In this document: piece after piece, positions 15,243 through 23,490 of the stretch
Layout of the letters: the number at the start of each line of letters is the position of its first letter
How positions within the stretch are numbered: the stretch's first letter is position 1
Source: CAZPGL01 sp964586175
GTDB lineage: Bacteria; Actinomycetota; Acidimicrobiia; Acidimicrobiales; MedAcidi-G1
Direction of reading: 5' to 3'
Assembly (NCBI GenBank): GCA_964586175.1
Contig: CAZPGL010000008.1
Coordinates: 1 to 61,601, forward strand
Length of the DNA: 61,601 nt
Position numbers and translations under genes: made by a program
Notes under the pieces: generated by a model
What the model was told of the DNA's origin: nothing
The model's input: only the letters and a program-made list of their open reading frames with translations
Databases searched by the model: none

Positions 15243-16502
15243 ATGACCCAGGCGCCCGCCACCCGGCACCCCTACCGGTGGGTGGTGTTCGGCGGCATCT
15301 ACGCCGTGTACACGGCGTTCGGCCTGGTCGCCACGTCCATTCCGCCGCTCGTCGGCGAGGTGCGGGCCGACCTCGGTCTCGGGGTGGGCGCCATGGGCCT
15401 GGCCCTCGGGGCATGGCAGCTCGTGTACATCGTCACCGCCCCGATCGGTGGCCGGCTCGTCGACCGGCTGGGGCTGCATCGGGCGGTCGGGCTCGGTTCG
15501 ATCGTCGTGATCGCCAGCGCCGGCCTGCGGGCGATGGCCGTCGACCTGCCCACCCTCTGCGGCGCCATCGCCCTGTTCGGGGTGGGTGGCCCGCTCATCT
15601 CGGCCGGCGCTCCAACGGCGGTCGGACTCTGGTTCACCGAGGACCGGGAGCGCCGGTTCGCCATCGGCGCCTACAACACGGCCCCGGTGCTGGGCGGCAT
15701 GTCGGCCCTGGTGCTGTCCAACTCGGTGCTCATGCCGCTGACCGGCTCGTGGCGGTGGACGGTGGCGTTCACCGGCGGTGTCATGACATTGGCCCTCGCC
15801 GCCTGGACGGTCATCAGCCTGCGGGCCCCGGCGCCACCGGTCGACGGAGCGGCGGATCGCCACGAGGGGTCCGGCGACTGGCGCCCGCTGGTCGCCGATC
15901 CGACGGTGCGGGTCGTGCTGGTGCTGGGCCTCGGGGCGTTCTTCGTAGCCCACGGTCTGGGCGGCTGGATGCCCACGATCCTGCGTGATCACAGCGGTTT
16001 TTCGGCGATGGCGTCGGCCAACTGGGTCGCGGCCAGCGCCCTCGTCGGCATGGTTGCCGCCCTCACCCTGCCCCGCCGGGCCGATGGTCGCCGGCTGCCG
16101 ATCGTCCTCGGCGGGCTGCTGCTGGTCGTGGCGGTCGGAGCGGCGGCCATCGTGGTGGCGCCCACGGCCGTCGATCCGCTGTTCGTGGCCTGCACCGGGC
16201 TGCGGACCGTGGTCATCCCCCTGGTGCTGGTGGCGCTCATGGAGTCGTCGGCGGTGCGGCCCGACAACCTGGGAACGGCCTACGGCGTCTGGTTCGCGGT
16301 GGCCGAGGTCGGCGGGGTGAGCGGGCCGGTCGTGCTCGGCCGGGTGGCCGACAGCAGCGCCGGCTTCGGCGGGGCGCTGCTCGTGTCGGCCGCCGTCTGT
16401 CTCGCCCTGCTGCTGGTGGTGGCGCGGCTTCGCCGGCCGGCGGCCGAGGCGGTAGGTTCGCCGGCGGCCACCCCCGACCCCGCTCCCGAGGCTTCGTCAT
16501 GA
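15243..16502 (+). CDS. MFS transporter
   Basis: The 419-residue inner-membrane transporter has about 12 hydrophobic segments, from WVVFGGIYAVYTAFGLVA to ALLVSAAVCLALLLVVARL. The loop 2-3 motif is GGRLVDRLGLHRAV, a variant of the MFS signature GxLaDrxGrrxxl. ATG 15243 is taken; an in-frame ATG at 15234 would add three residues. Its stop overlaps the arylsulfatase start (ATGA), suggesting that it imports a sulfate ester or exports its desulfated product. The substrate is inferred from this coupling only. Confidence 0.82.
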   Translation: MTQAPATRHPYRWVVFGGIYAVYTAFGLVATSIPPLVGEVRADLGLGVGAMGLALGAWQLVYIVTAPIGGRLVDRLGLHRAVGLGSIVVIASAGLRAMAVDLPTLCGAIALFGVGGPLISAGAPTAVGLWFTEDRERRFAIGAYNTAPVLGGMSALVLSNSVLMPLTGSWRWTVAFTGGVMTLALAAWTVISLRAPAPPVDGAADRHEGSGDWRPLVADPTVRVVLVLGLGAFFVAHGLGGWMPTILRDHSGFSAMASANWVAASALVGMVAALTLPRRADGRRLPIVLGGLLLVVAVGAAAIVVAPTAVDPLFVACTGLRTVVIPLVLVALMESSAVRPDNLGTAYGVWFAVAEVGGVSGPVVLGRVADSSAGFGGALLVSAAVCLALLLVVARLRRPAAEAVGSPAATPDPAPEASS

Positions 16503-18820
16503 CCGACACCGACCCCACCCGGCCCTACGCAGGGTTCGAGGGCGAGATCGGACGGGTCCTCGCCGGGTCCACTCCGGCCTGGCCCGACCAGCGTCAGGCC
16601 CCGGCCGGAGCCCCCAACGTCATCGTCATGTTGTGCGACGACCTGGGCTTCGCCGATCTGGGCTGCTACGGCTCCGAGATCGACACCCCGCATCTCGACC
16701 GCCTGGCCGACGACGGGCTGCGGTACACCAACTTCCACGTCAACCCGATGTGTTCGCCGACCCGGGCGTCGCTGCTCACCGGGCTCAACCACCATCTGGC
16801 CGGCGTGGCCACCGTCTGCCACCGCGACCCGGGGTTCCCCGGCTTCGCCATGGAGATGCGGGACAACGCCATCACCATGGCCGAGGTGTTGCGCGACGCC
16901 GGCTGGGCGACGCTGATGGTCGGCAAGTGGCATCTGTGCAAGGACTCCAACCTCACCGAGGCCGGGCCCCGCCACGCCTGGCCGTGCCAGAAGGGCTTCG
17001 ACCGCTTCTACGGCATTCTCGACGGCTTCACCAACTTCCACCAGCCGCACCGGCTCTACGAGGACAACCACGTCGTCGAGGTCGACCAGTACCCCGACGA
17101 CTACTACTTCACCGACGACCTCACCGACCGGGCCGTGTCGATGGTGCGTGAGGTGCGCTCGGGGCATCCGACCCGCCCGTGGTTCATGTACTTCTCCCAC
17201 GGTGCGGTGCACGCCCCGCTGCAGGTCAAGGCGGACGACGGCGAGAAGTACCGGGGCCGCTACGACGAAGGCTGGGACGAGGTGCGCCGGCGGCGCTTCG
17301 AACGCCAGCAGGCGATGGGTGTGGTGCCCGACGGTGCGGTGCTGCCGCCCCGCAACCACGAGGACCACCACGCCGTCGAGGCCTGGGACGACCTGACCGA
17401 CACCGAACGCGAGCTGTTCGCCCGGTACCAGGAGATCTACGCCGGCATGGTCGACAACGTCGACCAGAACTTCGGCCGGCTGCGGGCCGAGCTCGAAGCC
17501 ATGGGGGAGTGGGAGAACACCATCGTCGTGTTCACCTCCGACAACGGCGGGTCACGCGAGGGCCAGGCCCACGGCACGTCGTCGTACTTCCGGACGCTGA
17601 TCGCCCACAACACCGGGTTCAGCCCGTTCGACGACCTCGCCGCCGACCACGGTCGCCTCGACCTCATGGGTGGTCCCCAGACCCTGCCCCACTACCCGAT
17701 GGGGTGGGCCATGGTGTCGGGCACGCCGTTCCGGCTCTACAAGATCAACACCCATCAGGGCGGGCATCAGGTGCCGTGCATCGTCTCCCGGGGGTCGGGG
17801 CTGGATGGCGGCGGTGGGCTGCGCACCCAGTACCAGCACGTCACCGATCTGCTGCCCACGGTGCTCGACCTCGTCGGGGTCGACCTGCCTACCGTCCGGC
17901 ACGGACAACCGCTGCCCGCCCCGGCCGGAACCAGCTTCACGGCCAGCCTCGCCGACGCCGACGCCCCGTCGAGCCACCCCGAGCAGTACTACGAGCAGGC
18001 CGGCCACCGCGGCTTCTACCGCGACGGCTGGTCGGCCGTCACCTGCCACTCGAGGAAGGACGCGTTCAGCGACGACGTGTGGGAGCTCCACCACCTGGCC
18101 GAGGACCCCACCGAGCACCGCGACCTGGCCGCCGAGCACCCTGAGAAGCTGGCCGAGCTGCAGGAGGCATGGGAGGCCGCGGCGTGGGCCAACCAGGTGT
18201 TCCCCCTCGACGAGGGGACCGGCCTGGCGTACATCCAGCGCCCCCCGTGGGAGGCGGTGCTGGCCGAGCCGGCCACGTTCCGGCCCGGCACCCCGACCGT
18301 CGAGCGGTACCGGGCGCTGCAGTTCATCAACTTCCGGTCGTTCACCTGCGAGGTGGCACTCGACCACCGGTCCAGCGACCAAGGGATGCTCGTCGCCCAC
18401 GGCGACCAGGGCGGCGGCTACGCCCTCTACGTCGAGGACGGGCGGCTGTTCTACGCCCACAACGGGTACGGCGTGATGACGGTGGTCGACGGTGGGCCGT
18501 TGGCCGATGGAGCCGCCTCGGTGGTCCTCGACGTGGTCGCTCCCGGCAAGTTCCTGTGGGACGCCACGGTGCTCGTCGACGGGGTCGTCGTCGGTGAGGC
18601 CCCGGGCCTGCCGACCATGATGTCGATGGCGCCGTTCGAGGGCATCGACGTCGGCATCGACCGGCGGTCGCCGGTGTCGTGGGCGGTCTACGAACGACAC
18701 GGTCCGTTCCCGTACACCGGCACCCTGCACTCGGTGACCTACACCCCGGGTGAGCTGGCCCCCGACGCCGGGGCCCGCTGGCTGGACGTGCTGCGCGAAT
18801 CGGGCAGCCGGTACGAGTAG
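16499..18820 (+). CDS. Arylsulfatase (long form, 773 residues)
   Basis: The enzyme hydrolyses sulfate esters using a formylglycine made from Cys85 in NPMCSPTRASLLTG, the C-x-P-x-R sulfatase signature. Metal-ligand motifs are VMLCDDLGFADLGCYGSEID near the N-terminus and VVFTSDNGGSREG in the middle. Residues 1-570 are the sulfatase domain; the last 180 or so form a beta-sandwich (FTCEVALDHRSSDQGMLVAHGDQGGG onward) as in AtsD-like mycobacterial arylsulfatases. No signal peptide is visible, so it is probably cytoplasmic and needs imported substrate, matching the coupled MFS gene. A formylglycine-generating enzyme must be encoded elsewhere. Confidence 0.92.
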   Translation: MTDTDPTRPYAGFEGEIGRVLAGSTPAWPDQRQAPAGAPNVIVMLCDDLGFADLGCYGSEIDTPHLDRLADDGLRYTNFHVNPMCSPTRASLLTGLNHHLAGVATVCHRDPGFPGFAMEMRDNAITMAEVLRDAGWATLMVGKWHLCKDSNLTEAGPRHAWPCQKGFDRFYGILDGFTNFHQPHRLYEDNHVVEVDQYPDDYYFTDDLTDRAVSMVREVRSGHPTRPWFMYFSHGAVHAPLQVKADDGEKYRGRYDEGWDEVRRRRFERQQAMGVVPDGAVLPPRNHEDHHAVEAWDDLTDTERELFARYQEIYAGMVDNVDQNFGRLRAELEAMGEWENTIVVFTSDNGGSREGQAHGTSSYFRTLIAHNTGFSPFDDLAADHGRLDLMGGPQTLPHYPMGWAMVSGTPFRLYKINTHQGGHQVPCIVSRGSGLDGGGGLRTQYQHVTDLLPTVLDLVGVDLPTVRHGQPLPAPAGTSFTASLADADAPSSHPEQYYEQAGHRGFYRDGWSAVTCHSRKDAFSDDVWELHHLAEDPTEHRDLAAEHPEKLAELQEAWEAAAWANQVFPLDEGTGLAYIQRPPWEAVLAEPATFRPGTPTVERYRALQFINFRSFTCEVALDHRSSDQGMLVAHGDQGGGYALYVEDGRLFYAHNGYGVMTVVDGGPLADGAASVVLDVVAPGKFLWDATVLVDGVVVGEAPGLPTMMSMAPFEGIDVGIDRRSPVSWAVYERHGPFPYTGTLHSVTYTPGELAPDAGARWLDVLRESGSRYE

Positions 18821-18837
18821 CGGTCAGACTGGTGGCC

Positions 18838-19464
18838 ATGGACCTCGCTCAACTCGTCGACCCGGCCCACACCGCGGTGTGCGTGGTCGAGTGCCAGAAC
18901 GGGGTGATCGGCGCCCAGTCGAGCCTGCCGGCCCTGGCCGAGGCAGCGTCCACCGGGCTGGTGCCGGCCCTGGTCGACCTGTGCGCAGCGGCACGGGGCG
19001 CCGGGGTCCGGGTGGTGCACGCCACGGCCCACGCCCACCCCGATGGCTGGGGCGCCAACCGCAACGCCCGCCTGTTCGGGGTGGCCCGAAAGTCGCCGGT
19101 CCAGCAGTTGCCGGGCACCCCTGCGGTGGAGCCGGTACCCGAGTTGGGCTTCGACCCGGCCACCGACGTCGTCGTGTCCCGCTTCCACGGCCTGTCCCCG
19201 GTGGCCGGTACCGGCCTCGACCCGATGCTGCGCAACGAGGGGGTGACAACGGTGGTGGTGGCCGGGGTGTCGCTGAACGTGGCCGTCCCCAACGCGGTGT
19301 TCGACCTGGTGAACCTGGGCTACCAGGTGGTGGTGCCCACTGACGCCGTCATCGCCACGCCGGCCGGGTATGCCGAGCACATGCTGGCCAACACGCTCGT
19401 CTATGTGGCCACCCTCACCGAGGTGTCGGCTCTGGCCGGTGTGTGGGCCGGTCAGCCGGCCTGA
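18838..19464 (+). CDS. Isochorismatase-like hydrolase lacking the catalytic Cys
   Basis: The 208-residue protein has the isochorismatase/cysteine-hydrolase fold: HTAVCVVECQNGVIGAQS, RGAGVRVVHATAHAHPDGWG, FHGLSPVAGTGLDPMLRNEGV and VVAGVSLNVAVPNAVFDLVNLGYQVVVPTDAV. In active family members the last motif reads N-x-C-V with the nucleophile; here it is NVAV. The usual first Asp (VVDMQN) is Glu (VVECQN). It therefore cannot use the standard Asp-Lys-Cys triad, and isochorismatase-type or other non-thiol chemistry is possible. ATG 18838 is preceded by CAGACT at 7 nt. The 3' end overlaps the convergent SulP gene by 13 bp. Confidence 0.78.
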   Translation: MDLAQLVDPAHTAVCVVECQNGVIGAQSSLPALAEAASTGLVPALVDLCAAARGAGVRVVHATAHAHPDGWGANRNARLFGVARKSPVQQLPGTPAVEPVPELGFDPATDVVVSRFHGLSPVAGTGLDPMLRNEGVTTVVVAGVSLNVAVPNAVFDLVNLGYQVVVPTDAVIATPAGYAEHMLANTLVYVATLTEVSALAGVWAGQPA

Positions 19465-20711
19465 TCCGTCGCCGTCTGCCGGCGCGACCACAGCTGGGTC
19501 CCGAGGGCCACCGCCACGCCCAACAGCACCGCCCGGTCCACCCGGGGGGCGAGGGCCAGGGTGGCCACGAACGTCGTGCCGGCGACCAGGCCGTCGGCCG
19601 CCGACCGGCGGGCCAGGGCCACCAGCTTCCGGGGCCGCACCAGGCCGATCACCGCGGCGACCACGACCCCGCCGAGGGTGGCCCGGGGCAGCGACTCGAG
19701 GAGGTCGGCGAAGGGCAGGAAGACCAGCACGAGGGCGCCGGTGACCAGGCCCGACCAGCGGGTGTGGGCCCCGGCCAGGCGGTTCAACGACGAGCGGCTG
19801 AACGAGCCGCCGACCGGGAAGGAGGCCGACGCCGCGGCGGCCACGTTGGCCAATCCCTGGCTGATGAACTCCCGGTCGGCCGACCACCGGTGGCCGTCTT
19901 CGTCGGCGAACACCCGGGAGATCGACGCCGCCTCGGCGAACCCGACCAAGGCGATGACCACCCCGGCGACGGCAACCGAGCCGAACTCGCCCCAGGGCAG
20001 GTCGAGCCCGAAGTCGGGGAGGCCGGTGGGGATGTCCCCGACCAGGGGGCCGTCGAACCCGGTGGCCTCGGTCCAGATCACCCCGCCGATCATGGCGATG
20101 AGGGCCCCGGGGAGCAGCCGGTGGAGGCGCCGGCCGAACAACACCAGCAGGGCGGTGGCCGCGGCGATCACCAGCGCCTGGATCCCCCAGAGGCCGGGGT
20201 GGCCGACGGCCCAGCAGGCCCGCCACAGCACGCTGCCGTCGGGAGGCACGGTGCCGAAGGCCTTGGGGAGCTGCGAGGCGATGATCAACAGGGCCGCTCC
20301 CGAGGTGAAGCCGGTGACCACGGGGTCGGTCATGAGGTAGGTGATGAGCCCCAGCCGGACCACCCCCAGGGCCAGCCGGGTGACCCCGACGACCAGGGCC
20401 AGCAAGGCGGCCAGGGCCACGTAGTCGGTCGAGCCCGGTTCGGCCAGTTGGGATAGGGCGCCGAAGGTGAGGAGGCTGGTCATGGCCACCGGACCGGTCT
20501 GCAGGTAGGGCGACGAGGCGCACAGGGCGGCGACGATCAGCGGGAGCGCCGAGGCGAAGAGCCCGACGTGTGACGGCAGCCCGGCCAACTCGGCGTAGGC
20601 CATGGACTGGGGGATCAGCACCAGCCCGACGCTCAGACCGGCGATCAGGTCGGCGGTTACCGGCCGGCCCGGAGGAGCGTGGAGATCTGGGGAGGAGGCG
20701 GGGCCGGACAT
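19452..20711 (-). CDS. SulP family inorganic anion transporter without STAS domain
   Basis: The 419-residue membrane protein has the SulP core with 10-12 transmembrane segments: LIPQSMAYAELAGLPSHVGLFASALP (the SulP signature), TGPVAMTSLL, TDPVVTGFTSGAALLI and GFAEAASISRVFADEDGHRWSADREFISQGLANV. The cytoplasmic STAS domain found in most SulP proteins is absent. Sulfate is the usual substrate; bicarbonate and other anions are transported by some relatives. Its location opposite the arylsulfatase cluster suggests handling of sulfate released or required there. Start ATG 20711 follows a leaderless-type -10. Confidence 0.88.
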   Translation of the reverse strand: MSGPASSPDLHAPPGRPVTADLIAGLSVGLVLIPQSMAYAELAGLPSHVGLFASALPLIVAALCASSPYLQTGPVAMTSLLTFGALSQLAEPGSTDYVALAALLALVVGVTRLALGVVRLGLITYLMTDPVVTGFTSGAALLIIASQLPKAFGTVPPDGSVLWRACWAVGHPGLWGIQALVIAAATALLVLFGRRLHRLLPGALIAMIGGVIWTEATGFDGPLVGDIPTGLPDFGLDLPWGEFGSVAVAGVVIALVGFAEAASISRVFADEDGHRWSADREFISQGLANVAAAASASFPVGGSFSRSSLNRLAGAHTRWSGLVTGALVLVFLPFADLLESLPRATLGGVVVAAVIGLVRPRKLVALARRSAADGLVAGTTFVATLALAPRVDRAVLLGVAVALGTQLWSRRQTATDQAG

Positions 20712-20719
20712 TGCCGCCG

Positions 20720-20725
20720 ACCCTA
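20720..20725 (-). promoter_or_regulatory. Leaderless -10 (TAGGGT) of the SulP gene
   Basis: On the minus strand TAGGGT ends 8 nt before ATG 20711, so transcription should begin at or within 1-2 nt of the start codon. No matching -35 is visible. Confidence 0.55.
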
Positions 20726-20774
20726 CCGAGGGATGGCCCGACCGTGGGTCCCGGCGGGAGGCGAGGGGGAGTGG

Positions 20775-20810
20775 GGCGGCCCGGAGGCCGCCGGCTCAGC
20801 CCGGGCCGCC
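20775..20810 (-). terminator. GC hairpin at the 3' end of the hemerythrin-like gene
   Basis: Arms GGCGGCCCGG (20775-20784) and CCGGGCCGCC (20801-20810) pair perfectly over 10 bp, with a 16-nt loop that contains the stop codon. There is no T tract, so termination by this hairpin is only plausible. Confidence 0.35.
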
Positions 20811-21209
20811 GAGGTCGACGCTGAACGCCTCGTGGTCGATGGCCAGAGCCCGGGACTCGTGGCGCTCGGCCAGGCGCAGCAGTTGGCCGACGGCGTCTGT
20901 GGTGTCGGTGACGCTGCGGTCGGGGCGGTGGGCGGTGGCCAGGGCCTGGCTGGCCAGCTCGTCGAGCTTGAAGCACTGGGCGGTGTAGTTCTGGACCATG
21001 GAGGCCACCCGGGGGGCGGCGAACACGACGTCGTGGTAGAGGTCGTCCTCGATCACGGCCCGGGTGTGGGCCGACAACTGGTCGCGGAAGGCCAGCAGCA
21101 GGCGTTCGGTTTCGGTGAACCAGGCCTGGTCGTCGCTCGGGAGGGAGCGCTGGAGTTCCAGGTTGCGGGCCAGCCGGCCCAGTTCGGAGTGGAGGGTTGT
21201 CGTCGACAT
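20796..21209 (-). CDS. Small helical protein, possibly hemerythrin-like
   Basis: The 137-residue, mostly helical protein starts STTTLHSELGRLARNLELQ. His residues are spaced as in HHE-type domains, notably FRDQLSAHTRAVIEDDLYHDVVF, where His is followed by Glu/Asp, and RHESRALAIDHEAF near the end. The ATG at 21209 is preferred over an upstream one because GAGG precedes it. Helix content and residue pattern suggest a hemerythrin-like metal-binding bundle, but I cannot confirm all ligands; it may be an actinobacterial protein of unknown function. It shares a 155-bp divergent region, with a CRP-type site, with the Nudix gene. Confidence 0.5.
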   Translation of the reverse strand: MSTTTLHSELGRLARNLELQRSLPSDDQAWFTETERLLLAFRDQLSAHTRAVIEDDLYHDVVFAAPRVASMVQNYTAQCFKLDELASQALATAHRPDRSVTDTTDAVGQLLRLAERHESRALAIDHEAFSVDLGGPG

Positions 21210-21304
21210 CTCGGTGCCTCGTTTCGGTCGGGCCGGGCGGGTGGAACCTGCCTGGCGGGATCGGGTCGACGGCACTGTCGATCAGACTTATGGCCACCGT
21301 AGCA

Positions 21305-21326
21305 CCTTGTGATCGCACTCACAAGG
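21305..21326. promoter_or_regulatory. CRP/GlxR-type binding site
   Basis: TGTGATCGCACTCACA matches TGTGA-N6-TCACA exactly, and the dyad extends to 8-bp arms (CCTTGTGA and TCACAAGG). It lies between the divergent starts at 21209 and 21365. Actinobacterial GlxR/Crp proteins recognise this consensus with cAMP. The centre is about 46-50 bp upstream of the expected Nudix start point, so activation or repression are both possible. Confidence 0.75.
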
Positions 21327-21349
21327 GGCGGTGTCGGGTGCCCGGCGGG

Positions 21350-21355
21350 TACGGT
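21350..21355 (+). promoter_or_regulatory. -10 element (TACGGT) of the Nudix gene
   Basis: TACGGT ends 9 nt before ATG 21365, giving a leaderless or very short leader. There is no -35 match at 16-19 bp, which would fit dependence on the CRP-type site upstream. Confidence 0.5.
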
Positions 21356-21364
21356 CGGCCGGCC

Positions 21365-22231
21365 ATGCCTGACCTGTATCCAGCGGTGGCCACCGCCGAG
21401 CTGCCCACCGACGGTGTTCCGATCCGGGCCGCGGCCACGATCCTGCTGCTGGCCGACCGACCGGACCTGCAGGTCCTGGCCCTGCGCCGGACCACCCGGT
21501 CGACGTTCGTCGCCGACCACACGGTGTTTCCCGGAGGGGCCATCGACCCCGGTGACCACGACCCCCGTTGGTCGGGTCTCGTCGATGGCCTGACCTCCGA
21601 TGCGGCCGATCGGGGGCTCATGGTGGACGGCGGCGGGCTGGGCCACTGGATCGCCGCGGTGCGCGAGACGATCGAGGAGGTCGGGGTGCTGCTCGGCACC
21701 GGCGACCGCTCCCTGCTTGACCGCCGCCGGGACCTCGACCGGGGCCGGGCCTCGTTCGTCGACCTGGTCGGTGCGGGCGGGCGGCTGGACCTGGCCGGCA
21801 TCCACCCGGTGAGCCGCTGGGTGACGCCGATGCCCAGCCCGAAACGGTACGACACCTACTTCTTCGTCGCCGCCGCACCCGACGACGCCGAACCGGTCGC
21901 CGACGGTCACGAGGCGGTGTCGGTCGACTGGTGGCGACCCGCCGATGCCCTCGACGCCTGGCGGGTCGGCGGTCTGACCATGATCAGCCCGACCATTTCG
22001 ATGCTGCAGCGCCTGGCCGGCTATTCGTCGACGGCCGAGGTGCTGGCCGCTGCCACCTCGGGGGCGCCGCGGGAGACCGTGCGCATCCTCGACGAGAGCC
22101 AAGATCCGGTGCTGTTCCCCGGCGATCCAGGCTACGACGCACCGGGAACCCGGGAGGCCATGGGGTGGGTGTGGCTGCCGGCGGCGGGCGCCCCGCCCCC
22201 CGGGTGCGGCGTCGGTGCCGACGGCTCGTAG
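21365..22231 (+). CDS. Nudix hydrolase with interrupted Nudix box (NUDT19-like)
   Basis: The 288-residue protein has the Nudix fold. The box is split: FPGGAIDPGDHD supplies the first half, and after an insertion of about 35 residues AAVRETIEEVGVLLG supplies the REUXEEXGU half. This insertion is typical of NUDT19-type proteins, which cleave CoA and acyl-CoA diphosphate bonds. N-terminal RAAATILLLADRPDLQVLALRRTTRSTF is the usual first strand region. A role in trimming acyl-CoA pools would suit the lipid-catabolic genes nearby, but the substrate is inferred. Confidence 0.82.
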   Translation: MPDLYPAVATAELPTDGVPIRAAATILLLADRPDLQVLALRRTTRSTFVADHTVFPGGAIDPGDHDPRWSGLVDGLTSDAADRGLMVDGGGLGHWIAAVRETIEEVGVLLGTGDRSLLDRRRDLDRGRASFVDLVGAGGRLDLAGIHPVSRWVTPMPSPKRYDTYFFVAAAPDDAEPVADGHEAVSVDWWRPADALDAWRVGGLTMISPTISMLQRLAGYSSTAEVLAAATSGAPRETVRILDESQDPVLFPGDPGYDAPGTREAMGWVWLPAAGAPPPGCGVGADGS

Positions 22232-22234
22232 ATT
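22229..22234 (+). promoter_or_regulatory. Leaderless -10 (TAGATT)
   Basis: TAGATT ends 6 nt before GTG 22241 and overlaps the Nudix stop codon (TAG at 22229-22231). Transcription should start at the GTG itself. Confidence 0.5.
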
Positions 22235-22240
22235 GGAGGG

Positions 22241-22726
22241 GTGGCCGCCCCCTCCTACGTCCCCACCCCGGTGCTCCGCCCCACCGCCAAGGCCTACGCC
22301 GGCCCGCGTCGCCTGACCGGCCCGTGGCGGGCCGAGCGCCCCGGCGAGGTCATCCACGACGGTGGCCAGCCGGTCGGCGAGCGGCTCGGCAGCCAGGGCC
22401 CCGATCAGGGATACGCCCTGCGCCTGGCCCGGCAGTTCGAGACCCGCCTGCGTCTGGCCCCCGGCGAGCGTCACGAGGACGTGGTCGCCGGCTGTCTCGG
22501 CGTCGCCCTCAAGCGGGCCGCCCTGTACGGCCGGGCACCCGTGGCCACCGATCTCGAGGTGGCGTTCGGCCTGTTCGGCTTCCTCGACGAGCCACCTTCC
22601 GGGCAGGCACTGACCGACCGCCGGACCCTGTTCGCCGGCGTGGCCCACCATCACCACTATGTCGCCGCCCGGCGCATCGCCGACCAGGTTCCCGAGTCGA
22701 CCCTCCGCATCGACCCGGCGGCCTGA
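22241..22726 (+). CDS. Conserved hypothetical protein
   Basis: I do not recognise this 161-residue protein. It begins AAPSYVPTPVLRPTAKAYAGP, has a mid-section QGYALRLARQFETRLRLAPGERHEDVVAGC followed by LKRAALYGRAPVATDLEVAFGLFGFL, and a His-rich stretch GVAHHHHYVAARRIADQVPE. It looks soluble, alpha-helical and without signal peptide. GTG 22241 is set by the leaderless promoter. It is 26 nt from the next gene, a membrane protein, so the two are likely cotranscribed. The segment with four consecutive His residues might bind metal. Confidence 0.65.
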   Translation: MAAPSYVPTPVLRPTAKAYAGPRRLTGPWRAERPGEVIHDGGQPVGERLGSQGPDQGYALRLARQFETRLRLAPGERHEDVVAGCLGVALKRAALYGRAPVATDLEVAFGLFGFLDEPPSGQALTDRRTLFAGVAHHHHYVAARRIADQVPESTLRIDPAA

Positions 22727-22752
22727 CCGGGCGCCCGCTCCCGACGCCCGCC

Positions 22753-23430
22753 GTGGACGAACCACCGGCTGACGGATCCCGCGGGCCCAACGGGCCGGCC
22801 GAACCGCGGCCGTCGTCGGGGCGGACCCTCGACTCGATCCTGCCCATCGTCCTGTTCATCGGGCTGAACCGGGTTGCCGGATTGGCGTGGGCGGTGGTCG
22901 GGGCTACCGCCTGGAGCGTGAAGGCCGCGGTGTCCCGTCGCCGTCGGGGCGAAGCCGTCGGGAAGTACCTGCCGATCCTCGTCGCCTACCTGGTGGTGCG
23001 GGGGATCATCGGCATCGTCACCGACTCCGAGGCGGTGTTCTTCGGCATCGGCATCGGCACCAAGGCAGCCATCGGTGCAGCGCTGATCGTCACCGCGGTG
23101 ATCGGCCGACCGTTCATCGAACGGGTGGTGCACCTCGCCGTCCCGTTCGATCGGGCCACCCGCGACCACCCGGCGTACCACCGCATGTGTTCACGGCTGA
23201 CCGCCGGCATCGGCTGCTGGCAGTTCGTGACCTCGTCGTGGGACATTTGGCTGTACCGCCAGACCTCCACCGACGGCTACCTGGTGATCCGGGCGCTCGT
23301 CGGGTGGCCGGCCGGCCTGGCCGTCACCCTGGGCTGTCTGTGGTACGCCAACCGGGCCCTGCGGGCCGTCCCCGGCTTCACCGGCATCGTCGCCGTGCTC
23401 GAAGCGGCCGACGAGAAGCGGCGGCGCTGA
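22753..23430 (+). CDS. VC0807-like multipass membrane protein
   Basis: The 225-residue protein has a polar N-terminus of about 20 residues followed by about six hydrophobic segments: ILPIVLFIGLNRVAGLAWAVVG, YLPILVAYLVVRGIIGIV, TKAAIGAALIVTAVIGRPF and two more near the C-terminus. The repeated basic loop (VSRRRRGEAVGKY) and the grPF motif resemble VC0807/DUF3159 integral membrane proteins of unknown role. The GTG at 22753 is the most plausible start. No function can be assigned beyond inner-membrane location. Confidence 0.68.
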   Translation: MDEPPADGSRGPNGPAEPRPSSGRTLDSILPIVLFIGLNRVAGLAWAVVGATAWSVKAAVSRRRRGEAVGKYLPILVAYLVVRGIIGIVTDSEAVFFGIGIGTKAAIGAALIVTAVIGRPFIERVVHLAVPFDRATRDHPAYHRMCSRLTAGIGCWQFVTSSWDIWLYRQTSTDGYLVIRALVGWPAGLAVTLGCLWYANRALRAVPGFTGIVAVLEAADEKRRR

Positions 23431-23490
23431 CCCGGCTTGTGTCGGCCTGTCGTCTGCGGTCCAATGCGACCGGACCACGGGAGGAGCACC

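Noticed and set aside
18739..21318. An 859-residue minus-strand frame across the isochorismatase-like and SulP genes
   Set aside because: Composition is Arg/Gly/Pro-rich with no domain; it is antisense or out of frame to well-supported genes.
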